Source: Streptomyces lydicus
GTDB lineage: Bacteria; Actinomycetota; Actinomycetes; Streptomycetales; Streptomycetaceae
Length of the DNA: 64,000 nucleotides
NCBI RefSeq assembly: GCF_000717345.1
Contig: NZ_JNZA01000007.1
Location: forward strand, 124,001 to 188,000
Direction: 5' to 3'
Part shown: positions 52,783 through 61,916 of the stretch, in pieces
Layout: each line of letters begins with the position of its first letter
Numbering within the stretch: position 1 is the first letter of the stretch
The notes under the pieces: generated by a model
The model's database searches: none
The model's input: only the letters and a program-made list of their open reading frames with translations
Told to the model about the DNA's origin: nothing
Translations under genes and position numbers: made by a program

Positions 52783-53358
52783 ATTGCAAGGGTGGCATCC
52801 CGAAAAGCCCCGGATTCCCTGCTGCTGGTGCAGGACCTGGTGAACACGCTCGATGTGGAGACCGGCGAGGACGCGCTGGCCGCGCCCGACGGCCTCGCCG
52901 TCTTCCTGCGCGACCACGACGCGCCCGGCCTCCCGCCCGAGGAGCCGGAGCCGGCGTCCGTCGCGGAACTCCACGAGCTGCGCGAGGCGCTCCGGGAGGT
53001 CTGTCTGGCGCACACCGCGGGCACCCCCGTGCCCGCGCCGGCGGCCCGGTCCCTGGACCGGCTGCTGGCCGCCGCGCCGCTGGTGCTGACGATGGCCCCG
53101 GACGGCGGCGCCGCGCTGCGGCCGGCCGCCGGGCTGCGGGGCACCGCCCGCCTCACCGCCCGTATCGCCGCCGGCATCGCGACCGCGGTCGCCGACGGCA
53201 CCTGGCAGCGGCTCAAGGCGTGCGAGGCGCACGACTGCCGCTGGGCCTTCTACGACAGGAGCCCGGCCGGCCGCAGCCGCTGGTGCACCATGGCGGTCTG
53301 CGGCAGCCGGGCGAAGATGCGGACCTACCGCGCCCGCCGCGCGGAGTCCGACACGTAG
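52762..53358 (+). CDS. CGNR zinc-finger regulator with ABATE domain
   Basis: A 198-residue protein. The N-terminal ABATE-type helical domain starts at LLLVQDLVNTLDVETGEDAL. The C-terminal CGNR zinc finger reads LKACEAHDCRWAFYDRS, then RWCTMAVCGSRAKMRTYR with the usual four Cys (the CGNR tetrad is CGSR here). These are putative DNA-binding regulators of stress or catabolic genes. Start uncertain: ATG 52762/52765 or GTG 52792; none has a good ribosome site. It probably regulates the divergent VOC gene. Confidence 0.9.
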   Translation: MMAAIGNIARVASRKAPDSLLLVQDLVNTLDVETGEDALAAPDGLAVFLRDHDAPGLPPEEPEPASVAELHELREALREVCLAHTAGTPVPAPAARSLDRLLAAAPLVLTMAPDGGAALRPAAGLRGTARLTARIAAGIATAVADGTWQRLKACEAHDCRWAFYDRSPAGRSRWCTMAVCGSRAKMRTYRARRAESDT

Positions 53359-53373
53359 CGGCGGTCGTTCGGA

Positions 53374-54741
53374 TCAGGCGCGCGGGCGGCCCAGGGCGCG
53401 GTACGTCCAGCCGGCCTTCCGCCACAGCTGCGGGTCCAGGGCGTTGCGGCCGTCCAGGATGCGGCGCTCGGCGACCACCTCGCCCAGGGCCGCCGGGTCC
53501 AGCTCGCGGAACTCGCGCCACTCGGTCAGGTGCAGCACCGCATCGGCGCCGCGCACCGCCTCCAGCGCGCTGTCCGCGTACGCCAGCGTCGGGAAGAGCC
53601 GCCGGGCGTTCTCCATGCCCTTCGGGTCGTACACGGTGACCTGGCCGCCCTGGAGGTGGATCTGGCCGGCGACGTTGAGCGCGGGGGAGTCGCGGACGTC
53701 GTCCGAGTCCGGCTTGAAGGTCGCGCCGAGGACGGCGACCCGCTTGCCGAGGAAGCCGCCGCCGACCGCGTCCCGGGTCAGCTCGACCATGTGGCCGCGG
53801 CGCCGCATGTTGATCGAGTCGATCTCGCGCAGGAACGTCAGAGCCTGGTCGGCGCCCAGCTCACCGGCGCGCGCCATGAAGGCCCGCAGGTCCTTGGGCA
53901 GGCAGCCGCCGCCGAAGCCGATGCCGGCGCGGAGGAACTTCTTGCCGATCCGCTCGTCGTGCCCGATCGCCTCGGCCAGCTTCACCACGTCGCCGTCGGC
54001 GGCCTCGCACACCTCGGCCATCGCGTTGATGAAGGAGATCTTGGTGGCCAGGAAGGAGTTGGCGGAGGTCTTCACCAGCTCGGCGGTCGGGTAGTCCATG
54101 ACGATGAACGGGGAGCCCTCGGCGATCGGGGTGGCGTACACCTCGCGCAGCAGCTCCTCGGCCCTCCCCCAGCTACCGCTGGGAGGTGCCCCCACGCCGG
54201 CCACCCCGGCCACCAGCCGGTCCGGGTGCAGGGTGTCCTCGACGGCGAAGCCCTCGCGCAGGAACTCCGGGTTCCAGGCCAGCTCGGCGTCCGCGCCCGC
54301 GGGGGCCGCCGCGGCCAGCCGCTCGGCGAGCCGGGCCGCGCTGCCCACCGGCACCGTCGACTTGCCGACCACCAGCGTGGGCCGGGTCAGATGCGGCGCC
54401 AGCGCGTCGAAGGCGCTGTCGACGTACGACATGTCACAGGCGTACTCACCGTGCTTCTGCGGGGTGTTCACGCAGACGAAGTGCACATCGCCGAACGCCC
54501 CGACCTCCTCGTAGGAGGTGGTGAAGCGCAGCCGGCCGGTGGAGCCCTCGATCCCGGCGACGTGCCGGCGCAGCAGCTCCGCCAGGCCCGGCTCGTACAT
54601 CGGGACCTCGCCGCGCTGCAGCATCTCGATCTTCTCGGGCACCACGTCGAGCCCCAGCACCTCGAAGCCCAGCTCGGCCATGGCCGCGGCGTGGGTGGCA
54701 CCGAGGTAGCCGGTGCCGATCACGGTGATCTTGAGGGCCAT
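53374..54741 (-). CDS. ugd: UDP-glucose 6-dehydrogenase
   Basis: A 455-residue nucleotide-sugar dehydrogenase. NAD loop ITVIGTGYLGATHAAAMAEL, then CVNTPQK, STVPVGSA, NPEFLREGFAVEDTLHPDR, catalytic Cys in GIGFGGGCLPKDLRAF, and GATFKPDSDDVRDSPAL. It oxidises UDP-glucose to UDP-glucuronate for surface glycans. The segment GVGAPPSGSWGRA (about residues 190-200) is encoded by a palindromic repeat at 54164-54195 and looks inserted in frame in a surface loop. ATG at 54741 with GGAG 8 bp upstream. Confidence 0.95.
   Translation of the reverse strand: MALKITVIGTGYLGATHAAAMAELGFEVLGLDVVPEKIEMLQRGEVPMYEPGLAELLRRHVAGIEGSTGRLRFTTSYEEVGAFGDVHFVCVNTPQKHGEYACDMSYVDSAFDALAPHLTRPTLVVGKSTVPVGSAARLAERLAAAAPAGADAELAWNPEFLREGFAVEDTLHPDRLVAGVAGVGAPPSGSWGRAEELLREVYATPIAEGSPFIVMDYPTAELVKTSANSFLATKISFINAMAEVCEAADGDVVKLAEAIGHDERIGKKFLRAGIGFGGGCLPKDLRAFMARAGELGADQALTFLREIDSINMRRRGHMVELTRDAVGGGFLGKRVAVLGATFKPDSDDVRDSPALNVAGQIHLQGGQVTVYDPKGMENARRLFPTLAYADSALEAVRGADAVLHLTEWREFRELDPAALGEVVAERRILDGRNALDPQLWRKAGWTYRALGRPRA
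54164..54195. repeat. Palindromic repeat inserted in frame in ugd
   Basis: CTCCCCCAGCTACCGCTGGG followed by AGGTGCCCCCAC: C-run, stem AGC/GCT with TACC loop, GGGAGGTGCCCCC. It is a dispersed Streptomyces repeat type; other copies here are at 9215 and 20402. Confidence 0.75.
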
Positions 54742-54951
54742 GAAGAACGCTCCAGAAGCTGACGGGAAAGGGCGCGGACCGAGCATAGTCGCGCGTCGAA
54801 CGCCCTACTCCAGCCGTGGTGGGGGCGCACGGGTAACTGTCGGCAACCTCACGTATCCGCAGACGGGGTCCGGCACCTAGAATCCGGGATGGACACGGGT
54901 TACTTAACGGTAGTTAGCACTGGCATTCACCTCACAGGGGAGTGAGAAACG

Positions 54952-56124
54952 TTGGCGGGAACCGCTGATTTCGATCTGTACCGGACGTCGGAGGAGCACG
55001 ACATGCTCCGCGAGTCGGTGCGCTCGCTCGCCGAGGCGAAGATCGCGCCGTTCGCCGCCGAGGTGGACGAGGAGGGTCGCTTCCCGCAGGAGGCGCGCGA
55101 CGCGCTGACCCTGAACGACCTGCACGCCGTCCACGTCCCCGAGGCGTACGGCGGCGCCGGCGCCGACGCGCTGGCCACGGTCATCGTCATCGAGGAGGTC
55201 GCCCGGGTCTGTGCCTCGTCCTCCCTGATCCCGGCGGTCAACAAGCTCGGCTCGCTGCCGGTGATCCTCTCCGGCTCCGAGGAGCTGAAGAAGAAGTACC
55301 TGGGCCCGCTGGCCAAGGGCGACGCGATGTTCTCGTACGCCCTGAGCGAGCCGGACGCGGGCTCGGACGCGGCGGGCATGAAGACCAAGGCCGTCCGCGA
55401 CGGCGACTTCTGGGTGCTCAACGGCGTCAAGCGCTGGATCACCAACGCCGGCGTCAGCGAGTACTACACGGTGATGGCCGTCACCGACCCCGAGAAGCGC
55501 TCCAAGGGCATCTCGGCGTTCGTCGTAGAGAAGAGCGACGAGGGCGTCTCCTTCGGCGCCCCGGAGAAGAAGCTCGGCATCAAGGGCTCCCCGACCCGCG
55601 AGGTCTACCTCGACAACGTCCGGATCCCGGCCGACCGCATGATCGGCGCCGAGGGCACCGGCTTCGCCACCGCCATGAAGACCCTGGACCACACCCGCAT
55701 CACCATCGCGGCCCAGGCGCTCGGCATAGCCCAGGGCGCCCTGGACTACGCCAAGGGCTACGTCCAGGAGCGCAAGCAGTTCGGCAAGCCGATCGGCGAC
55801 TTCCAGGGCGTCCAGTTCATGCTCGCCGACATGGCGATGAAGCTGGAGGCCGCCCGTCAGCTGACCTACGCCGCGGCCGCCCGCTCCGAGCGGATCTCGG
55901 CCGGCGGCAAGGGCGAGGACCTGACGTTCTTCGGCGCCGCGGCCAAGTGCTACGCCTCCGACGCGGCCATGGAGATCACCACCGACGCCGTCCAGCTGCT
56001 CGGCGGCTACGGCTACACCCGCGACTACCCGTTGGAGCGGATGATGCGGGACGCCAAGATCACCCAGATCTACGAGGGCACCAACCAGGTCCAGCGCATC
56101 GTGATGGCGCGCAACCTGCCGTAG
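54952..56124 (+). CDS. Acyl-CoA dehydrogenase
   Basis: A 390-residue flavoenzyme of normal length. FAD/substrate motifs: YALSEPDAGSDAAGMKT, WITNAGVSEYYTVMAVTD, KLGIKGSPTREVYLDNVRIP, and the catalytic Glu region LLGGYGYTRDYPLERMMRDAK followed by IYEGTNQVQRIVMAR (the Glu of YEGT as in short/medium-chain enzymes). It oxidises acyl-CoA to enoyl-CoA. TTG start at 54952 is supported by GGGGAG 9 bp upstream. A region with TTAACGGTAGTTAG (about 54904-54918) lies before it and may bind a regulator. Terminator at 56215. Confidence 0.95.
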   Translation: MAGTADFDLYRTSEEHDMLRESVRSLAEAKIAPFAAEVDEEGRFPQEARDALTLNDLHAVHVPEAYGGAGADALATVIVIEEVARVCASSSLIPAVNKLGSLPVILSGSEELKKKYLGPLAKGDAMFSYALSEPDAGSDAAGMKTKAVRDGDFWVLNGVKRWITNAGVSEYYTVMAVTDPEKRSKGISAFVVEKSDEGVSFGAPEKKLGIKGSPTREVYLDNVRIPADRMIGAEGTGFATAMKTLDHTRITIAAQALGIAQGALDYAKGYVQERKQFGKPIGDFQGVQFMLADMAMKLEAARQLTYAAAARSERISAGGKGEDLTFFGAAAKCYASDAAMEITTDAVQLLGGYGYTRDYPLERMMRDAKITQIYEGTNQVQRIVMARNLP

Positions 56125-56214
56125 CAGGGATTTCACAGGTCAGCGCTCATCTTTGGCGGCCTGTGGGCTCCATCCGGTCCGCACGGGTCGGGTTTGGGGC
56201 GATCGCGGACGTAA

Positions 56215-56239
56215 GAGGCCCCTGCGTCGCAGGGGCCTC
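56215..56239 (+). terminator. Rho-independent terminator after the acyl-CoA dehydrogenase
   Basis: A perfect 11-bp stem GAGGCCCCTGC / GCAGGGGCCTC with a 3-nt loop, followed by CCTCTTTTT. The T-run makes it the most classical terminator in the window. Confidence 0.9.
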
Positions 56240-56312
56240 CCTCTTTTTCAAGAAACGCATGTCACTGATGGGCGTCAGGCCGCCACCAGTGGCACAGCCT
56301 CATGCAGTCATG

Positions 56313-56717
56313 TCAGATCCAACGGACGCAGGAGTTTCGAATGTAGTTTCCTTCGAACCTTCCCACCTCGACACCGATCTTGCCGATCCCGCTGCTGTCA
56401 GTCGCGTGGGTCTTCCATTTCTGCCAGGTGCCGTTGCCCTTGGTGTTGATGTGCCACGACCACTTTTTGACTGTGCTGATGTTCGATGTGAGGAGTCGGA
56501 TACCTGCATTTTTTCCGTCGGGGAGGATGTCGTCCACCTGCAACGACACATTGATACTCTTCACCCCGTTGTGGAAATCCCGGACCGTGATGGTTCCGTT
56601 GGCACCGGTGGTGTGGCAACTCGGCTGTACAGTGGTGGCGCTTGCCGTAGCTGACTGAAGTGTCGTGAGTGCCAAGGTCGCCATACCGACCCCCAGTATT
56701 TTCTTGCCGATATGCAT
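56313..56717 (-). CDS. Small secreted basic protein, lower-GC gene
   Basis: About 134 residues. Signal peptide MHIGKKILGVGMATLALTTL...ASA, then a mature part of about 107 residues with only two Cys (PSCHTTG and NSCVRWI, near the ends), five Trp and many Lys/Asn, e.g. KKWSWHINTKGNGTWQKW. No family is recognised. Base composition is clearly less GC-rich than its neighbours, with A/T-ending codons, suggesting later acquisition. The start is ATG 56717 or 56729. It has no operon partner. The compact, disulfide-closed, basic Trp-rich form would fit a secreted effector or wall-binding protein, but that is speculation. Confidence 0.75.
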   Translation of the reverse strand: MHIGKKILGVGMATLALTTLQSATASATTVQPSCHTTGANGTITVRDFHNGVKSINVSLQVDDILPDGKNAGIRLLTSNISTVKKWSWHINTKGNGTWQKWKTHATDSSGIGKIGVEVGRFEGNYIRNSCVRWI

Positions 56718-57233
56718 TCTTGCCCCCATTTTCCTGACTGAATTCGAATGCCATCACAATGCGGCCTTCAGGTCCTCGGACCGTGTGATGTGCGTATTAC
56801 GCTAGCAACTGACGCACGCAGGTGCCCATTAATTTGCCAGTGCGGCGATTCCATCCCGAATCTGCATTAGTAATCACAAATCACCGCGGCGTGCCGCCCC
56901 GAGAGGTGCCGCCGAAGGACCGATCGGCCGCCCTGGGTGCCGGCGGGCGTGATCGCGCTTTCGGGTTTGATGGATTTTCCTTGGCGGCGAGGTGACTGAC
57001 GGAGCGTCCTCTCCGTGGAGAGGCGCACCTCTAGGGAAATGGAAACTGGCCACAAATGGCGTGGGTGTAGCCACGGCCCAAGGTGTGCCGGGTCAGTGGA
57101 GCAGCAGCAGTGCCGGAGCGTGGACTGCGCATTGGTGGTGCGAGCTGATGACAGCACGGTCCTGGCATCCGGCACGAGAAGAGGGCCCCGGGTCGCCGTC
57201 GCGACCCGGGGCCCTTTGCCGTGCGGCCGGCGG
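56718..57233. other. Intergenic region, partly lower GC
   Basis: About 515 bp. The left part is A/T-richer, like the secreted-protein gene, and must hold its promoter. The right end carries the terminator at 57183-57214. No gene is supported; a 102-codon open frame on the minus strand (56867-57175) has no start signal and no protein-like pattern. Confidence 0.5.
57183..57214. terminator. Terminator downstream of the LCP gene
   Basis: A perfect 14-bp stem GGGCCCCGGGTCGC / GCGACCCGGGGCCC with CGTC loop, 20 bp past the LCP stop, and TTT on the + side. Confidence 0.85.
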
Positions 57234-58520
57234 TCAGTTGCCGCTGACCGTGACCTTCTCGTCGTTGTTCAGCTGCTGCACCAGCTGCTGCAGCTTGGCC
57301 TTGTCCCAGACCAGGTTGCCGCCGGTGGAGCCGGAGACCGGCATGTTCATCGACTTGCCGTCGCCGCTGGTGACGCCCTTCATCGCGAAGAACATTTGGC
57401 CCAGGTCCCACAGGCTCATGTCCTTGTCGACGATGAGGGTGTCCAGGCCGGCGCCCATCGTCGGGTAGAGCTTGAAGGGGTTGAGCACGGTGGCGGGGGT
57501 GGCCGTCTGGCTCGCCAGCGCGGACAGGAACTTCTGCTGGTTCTTCGTGCGGTCCAGGTCACTGCCCGCGAAGGCGTGCCGGGTACGGACGAAGGCGAGT
57601 GCCTGCTGGCCGTTGAGGGTCTGCTTGCCCGCCGGGAAGTCGGCGCCCGACCACTTGTCCTTGAACGCCTTGGGGATGTTCAGCTCCACACCGCCGATGG
57701 CGTCGACGATGTTCGCGAAGCCGGCGAAACCGATCTCGACGTAGTGGTCGATGTGCAGGTGGGTGTTGGACTCGACGGTACGCACCAGCAGCTCGGGGCC
57801 GTCCTCGGCGTAGGCCGCGTTCAGCTTGGTGTGCCGGCCGGTGCCCGGGTACTTCTTGCCGGAGTCCGAGCCGACGAAGGACGGTATCTCGACGTCCGAG
57901 TCACGCGGCAGCGAGATCAGCGTCGGGCCGTTGCTGCCGTCGTGCAGGATCATCATCGAGTCGGTCCGCTTGCCCTCCGCGGAGCCGGTGTGCAGCTTCT
58001 TCTTGTCCGCGGCGGTCATGCCCTCACGGCTGTCCGAGCCGACGATCAGGTAGTTCGTGCCGTCGCCCGTCTCCGGCCGGTCGATGACCTTGCTCAGGTC
58101 GACCTGGCGGCGCAGCTTGCCGTCGGCCCAGAAGTACGTGGCGACCGAGCCGACCAGCAGCACCGCGACCAGCGTGATCACGGTCCACTTGATGCGCCGG
58201 CCCCAGCGGGGGCGCGGCCGGCCGCCGTAGCCGTCGTCGTGGCCGCCTCCGCCACCGCGGCCACCGCCGCCGTAGACCTGGCCGGTGTTGTAACCGTCGT
58301 ACGCGTCGTCGTAGCCCTGGGACTGCTGCGGCGGCACACCGGCGCCCCTGCGCGGGGACATCGACGGCGGGAGCGGGGGCTCGTGCCGCGGATAGCCGGG
58401 GGCCGCGTCGCGCCGCACCTGCGGCATCGCACGCGCACCCTCCGGATCGGCGCTGCTGCTGCCGCGTCCGTACCGGTTGCCGCTCTGGTCGCCGGACCAC
58501 CCGTTGGGCCACTCATTCAT
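57234..58520 (-). CDS. LytR-CpsA-Psr (LCP) family wall-polymer ligase
   Basis: A 428-residue protein. A Pro/Gly/Tyr-rich cytoplasmic part (1-105), a membrane helix (about 109-130, IKWTVITLVAVLLVGSVATYF), then the LCP domain: NYLIVGSDSREGM, RTDSMMILHDGSNG, LISLPRDSDVEI, KLNAAYAEDGPELLVRTVE, HYVEIGFAGFANIVDAIGGVE, AFVRTRHAFAGSDLDRTKNQQKF (seen as FVRTRHAFAG...DLDRTKNQQ). LCP proteins transfer glycopolymers from undecaprenyl carriers to peptidoglycan outside the cell. ATG at 58520; ribosome site weak. Confidence 0.94.
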   Translation of the reverse strand: MNEWPNGWSGDQSGNRYGRGSSSADPEGARAMPQVRRDAAPGYPRHEPPLPPSMSPRRGAGVPPQQSQGYDDAYDGYNTGQVYGGGGRGGGGGHDDGYGGRPRPRWGRRIKWTVITLVAVLLVGSVATYFWADGKLRRQVDLSKVIDRPETGDGTNYLIVGSDSREGMTAADKKKLHTGSAEGKRTDSMMILHDGSNGPTLISLPRDSDVEIPSFVGSDSGKKYPGTGRHTKLNAAYAEDGPELLVRTVESNTHLHIDHYVEIGFAGFANIVDAIGGVELNIPKAFKDKWSGADFPAGKQTLNGQQALAFVRTRHAFAGSDLDRTKNQQKFLSALASQTATPATVLNPFKLYPTMGAGLDTLIVDKDMSLWDLGQMFFAMKGVTSGDGKSMNMPVSGSTGGNLVWDKAKLQQLVQQLNNDEKVTVSGN

Positions 58521-58760
58521 ACGGGGAAGTGTGCACGGCTCCGGGGGTGCTCCCATAGAGCGGGTGCCGGATCGGGGCGGGGCTGTTGCAGAGCTGATGC
58601 AAAGCTACGGCGGCCTACCAGCGCATATCTGAAGCGGATGTGACCTTTACGACGGTGCTGAATGGAAGCATCCATTCCGGATGGTTTCCGGCCGGGCGGC
58701 GAGACCTGTGTCACGTACGGCGGGCGCGGGTGCCCTCCGGTCCCCGCTTACGCTGGCTGC

Positions 58761-59315
58761 ATGACCGAACTCGTCACCAGCGACCCCGACGGTGAGCTCG
58801 TGGGCAAGCCCACCTCCGTGTCCCGCATCACGCTCAGCCACATCATGACGGCCGGCGACACGAACCTCCTCGGGTCGGTGCACGGCGGCGTGATCATGAA
58901 ACTGGTCGACGATGCCGCGGGCGCGGTGGCCGGACGCCACTCCGGCGGCCCGGCCGTGACCGCCTCCATGGACGAGATGGCCTTCCTGGAGCCGGTCCGG
59001 ATCGGGGACCTCGTCCATGTCCGCGCCCAGGTCAACTGGACCGGCCGCTCCTCGATGGAGGTCGGCGTACGGGTCCTGGCCGAGCGGTGGAACGAGTCCA
59101 GCCCCGCCCAGCAGGTCGGCTCCGCCTACCTCGTCTTCGCCGCCGTCGACGAGCACGGCAAGCCGCGCCGGGTGCCGCCGGTGGTCCCCGAGACCGAGCG
59201 GGACAAGCGCCGCTACCAGGAGGCGCAGATCCGCCGTACGCACCGCCTCGCCCGGCGCCGCGCGATCATGGAGCTGCGCGAACGGCGCGCCGCGGAAGGA
59301 CTCGACGACGCATGA
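58761..59315 (+). CDS. Acyl-CoA thioesterase, hotdog fold
   Basis: A 184-residue BFIT/YciA-type thioesterase. The hotdog core shows LSHIMTAGDTNLLGSVHGGVIMKLVDDAAG (the GxxHGG substrate loop) and ASMDEMAFLEPVRIGDLVHVRAQV. It hydrolyses acyl-CoAs to free acids. A basic helical tail (QEAQIRRTHRLARRRAIMELR) is extra. No ribosome site; TACGCT at 58749-58754 ends 6 bp before the ATG, so probably leaderless. The 3' end overlaps the convergent VanZ gene by 50 bp. Confidence 0.92.
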   Translation: MTELVTSDPDGELVGKPTSVSRITLSHIMTAGDTNLLGSVHGGVIMKLVDDAAGAVAGRHSGGPAVTASMDEMAFLEPVRIGDLVHVRAQVNWTGRSSMEVGVRVLAERWNESSPAQQVGSAYLVFAAVDEHGKPRRVPPVVPETERDKRRYQEAQIRRTHRLARRRAIMELRERRAAEGLDDA

Positions 59316-59847
59316 CGGTCACCGCCAGCTGACCGAGCAGCCCGAGGCCGGCGCCGAGCACCGTGCCGGCCGCCGCGCACAGCACGTCGTCGACATCGGC
59401 GATCCGCCCGGCCCGCATCAGCAGCTGCGCCGTCTCGATCATCAGGCACAGCCCCACCCCGAGCAGGAACGCCGCGGCGGCCGGCACCCGCGGCGCCGCG
59501 AACCGCAGCAGCAGCGGCGCCGGCACGAACAGCGCGGCGTTGGCCGCCTGCCGCCGCACCAGCATCGCCAGCTCCGCGGGCTCCAGCTGGGCCCCCAGGT
59601 CGAGCAGCCCCTCACCGGGCCGCCACCACACCGTCGCGTCCCCCGAGCCGATCGGCTGGGTCGGCGCGAGCGTCGCCACCAGGAGCAGCAGCAGCCAGCC
59701 GGCCAGCAGGACCCGGGCGGTGGCGCGCGGTGCGCCGCTGGCCGGGGCGAGGGCGGCCCACAGGGCGAAGCCCACCGCCAGACCCAGCGCCGCGACCAGG
59801 AAGAGCGTCACGGTGGTGGGGGTGATGCCGAGCACGACCTGCCACAC
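59266..59847 (-). CDS. VanZ-family membrane protein
   Basis: A 193-residue protein with five hydrophobic segments. The VanZ-like features are LLLVATLAPTQPIG after the second segment, the N-x-LLFVP-like AANAALFVPAPLLLRF, and LMIETAQLLMRAGRIADVDDVLCAAAGTVLG, the last being the conserved E-x-x-Q ... R-x-x-D-x-x-D signature. The family is named after a teicoplanin-resistance protein but is widespread with unknown function. Overlaps the thioesterase gene by 50 bp on the opposite strand. The 59888 gene precedes it in the same direction. Confidence 0.9.
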   Translation of the reverse strand: MWQVVLGITPTTVTLFLVAALGLAVGFALWAALAPASGAPRATARVLLAGWLLLLLVATLAPTQPIGSGDATVWWRPGEGLLDLGAQLEPAELAMLVRRQAANAALFVPAPLLLRFAAPRVPAAAAFLLGVGLCLMIETAQLLMRAGRIADVDDVLCAAAGTVLGAGLGLLGQLAVTVMRRRVLPRRAVRAAP

Positions 59848-59887
59848 GAGGCGCGCCTTTCCGAAAGGTCCGGCAGTCCGGACGACG

Positions 59888-60394
59888 TCAGCTGCAACTC
59901 CACTTGGTGACGTAGAACGCCTCCCCGTGCTCCATGACGCCGCGGATGCACTCGTCCGCGAGCATCTCCACCCGGCCGCTCAGCACCACCGCGCCGCCCT
60001 GCGTCCGGCGGGTGCCGAACCAGCCGGGGAACGCGGTGATCCGGGGGTTCTTGCGCTGGTAGCCGAGCCGCACGGTGATCTCGTCGGCGCCGTCCCGCCC
60101 GTCGTCCCCCGCGAGCGCCCCGGCGGGAGCCGCGCCGCGCCGGGCCGCGGTGTGCCGCCGGTAGGCCGCGGTGTAGGTCCCGTCGGACCCCACCGGACCG
60201 CTCAGGCACAGCTGGCCGCGCACCAGGTCCCCGCAGCCGGTCGGCGCGTCGGGCGCCGGCGGGGCCGCCGCGGCGGTGGCCGCCACCAGGCACAGCGCCG
60301 CGACGCCCACCACCGCCCGGCGCGCGCGGCGGCGTGCGTCCGGCCGGCGGGCGGGCGGCCCGGTCAGGGTGCGGCGGGGCGCCGGCACACTCAT
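59888..60394 (-). CDS. Secreted hypothetical protein
   Basis: A 168-residue protein with a basic N-terminus, a signal peptide (AVVGVAALCLVAATAAAA-PPAPD) and a mature domain with four Cys (CGDLVRGQLC ... ECIRGVM ... KWSCS), probably two disulfides. The core TVRLGYQRKNPRITAFPGWFGTR is shown in part. No family recognised. ATG at 60394 follows GGGGGTGCGGC; an earlier in-frame start at 60439 is less likely. It sits between VanZ and an LCP gene, pointing to an envelope role. Confidence 0.8.
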   Translation of the reverse strand: MSVPAPRRTLTGPPARRPDARRRARRAVVGVAALCLVAATAAAAPPAPDAPTGCGDLVRGQLCLSGPVGSDGTYTAAYRRHTAARRGAAPAGALAGDDGRDGADEITVRLGYQRKNPRITAFPGWFGTRRTQGGAVVLSGRVEMLADECIRGVMEHGEAFYVTKWSCS

Positions 60395-60467
60395 GCCGCA
60401 CCCCCGCCCCGCCCGGCCCCGCACGCGCGAGGCCGGCACCTTCCGACGACGGGCCCGCTCCGGCCGC

Positions 60468-61916
60468 TCATGGGCACACGGCCTCGTCGCCGGTGATCGC
60501 CGAGATCGCGCCGGGCTTGGGGTCCGGCTCCTCGGCCCGCACCCGCTTGACGGTGGTGTGGTTCCGGCCGACCGTCACCCGCATCGCCGGCCCCTGCCCG
60601 GGCACCGGCCGCAGCTCGGCCCCCGGCAGCGCCGCGGCCAGCGACCGGGCCGAGCGGTCCCAGCGCGGGTCGTAGGCGATGACCGTGCGGCCGACCTTGC
60701 CGAGCGTGGAGTTCCCGGGGGTGCCGACGGTGGCGAACCCGGTGGCGCCGAGCTGCTCGGCCACCGCGGCCCCCAGCCCCGCCCGGTCGGTGCCGTTGTC
60801 GACCTGCACCTGGATCTGGCCCGGCGGCACGTCCACGACCGCGGCCCGCGGCTTGCGGTCGTGGTGCACCGCGATCGGCCGGTCCTCGCGGATCGCCCGG
60901 AACAGCCGGGGCGCCGCCACCGGATCCCACCGCACCGTCGAGCCGACGCCCGGCACCGGCTGGGCCAGATTCCCCAGCGGCACCGAGGTGAACTCGGAGG
61001 ACGACGGGGTGAACCCGCGCATCGCCTGCCCCAGGTCGACCAGGTCGTTGGCTGCGAAGCCCGAGTCGGCGCGGACGGACTGCAGCATCGTGTCGGCCAC
61101 GTCCTTGAAGCGGATCGGGTTCATCAGCACTCCGGAGGAGGTGATCTTGTGAATGAGGGCCGCCAGGAAGCGCTGCTGGCGCTGCATCCGGCCGAGGTCC
61201 GCGGAGCCGTCGATGTGCCGCGAGCGCACGTACTGGAGCGCCTGCCCCCCGTTGAGCTGCGACTTCCCGACCGGCAGACGCAGCCCCGTATAGCTGTCGC
61301 GCAGCGGTCGTACGGTGCAGACCTCCACCCCGCCGACCGCGTCCACGCTGCGCATGAAGCTGGTGAAGTCGACCTCCAGATAGTGGTCGATGTGCACCCC
61401 CGTCATGTGCTCGACGGTCCGCACGGTCAGGTTGGGGCCGCCCTCCGCGTACGCCGCGTTCAGCTTGATCGCGTGCTGCGGGCGCAGCCGCCCGGTCGCC
61501 GCGTCGGTGTGCGCGGGCACCTCGGCGTAGGAGTCCCGCGGCAGGCTGACGACGCTGGCCCGGTCCCGGTCGGCGGACAGGTGCACCAGCATCAGGGTGT
61601 CGGTGCAGTGGCAGGGCGCGCCGCCCAGGTGGTACTTGCGCTTCTCCTCGCCGGTGAGCTTGTCCCGCCCGTCCGTGCCGACGACCAGGAAGTTCAGCCC
61701 GTCACCGCCCCCGGGCCGGTCGCTCATCCCCGTGAAGGCGTCCACCCGCCCGATGCCGCTCTCCACCCCGGTGACCATCGCGTGCCCGACGCCGCTCGCG
61801 GCCAGCAGCAGCACGGACGCGACGGCGCCGATCCGCAGCCCCCACCGCCGGCCCGACGCACCGCGGTGCGTCTCGGGCCGGTCGGCCGGGTCGGGGGAGC
61901 GGAACGGCGCTGTCAC
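60468..61916 (-). CDS. LCP family protein with C-terminal LytR_C domain
   Basis: A 482-residue protein. Membrane helix about 27-47 (LRIGAVASVLLLAASGVGHAM). LCP domain: LNFLVVGTDGRDKL, CHCTDTLMLVHLSADRDRA, VVSLPRDSYAEV, KLNAAYAEGGPNLTVRTVEHM, HYLEVDFTSFMRSVDAVGGVE, YVRSRHIDGSADLGRMQRQQ. A C-terminal LytR_C part (IQVQVDNGTDRAGLGAAVAEQL) follows. It ligates wall glycopolymers to peptidoglycan. A GTG at 61916 has GGAGG 8 bp upstream; the frame stays open far upstream but that part is antisense to the GT2 gene. Confidence 0.94.
   Translation of the reverse strand: MTAPFRSPDPADRPETHRGASGRRWGLRIGAVASVLLLAASGVGHAMVTGVESGIGRVDAFTGMSDRPGGGDGLNFLVVGTDGRDKLTGEEKRKYHLGGAPCHCTDTLMLVHLSADRDRASVVSLPRDSYAEVPAHTDAATGRLRPQHAIKLNAAYAEGGPNLTVRTVEHMTGVHIDHYLEVDFTSFMRSVDAVGGVEVCTVRPLRDSYTGLRLPVGKSQLNGGQALQYVRSRHIDGSADLGRMQRQQRFLAALIHKITSSGVLMNPIRFKDVADTMLQSVRADSGFAANDLVDLGQAMRGFTPSSSEFTSVPLGNLAQPVPGVGSTVRWDPVAAPRLFRAIREDRPIAVHHDRKPRAAVVDVPPGQIQVQVDNGTDRAGLGAAVAEQLGATGFATVGTPGNSTLGKVGRTVIAYDPRWDRSARSLAAALPGAELRPVPGQGPAMRVTVGRNHTTVKRVRAEEPDPKPGAISAITGDEAVCP

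Noticed and set aside
56867..57175. 102-codon frame before the LCP gene
   Set aside because: Composition unlike neighbours, no ribosome site, no recognisable pattern.
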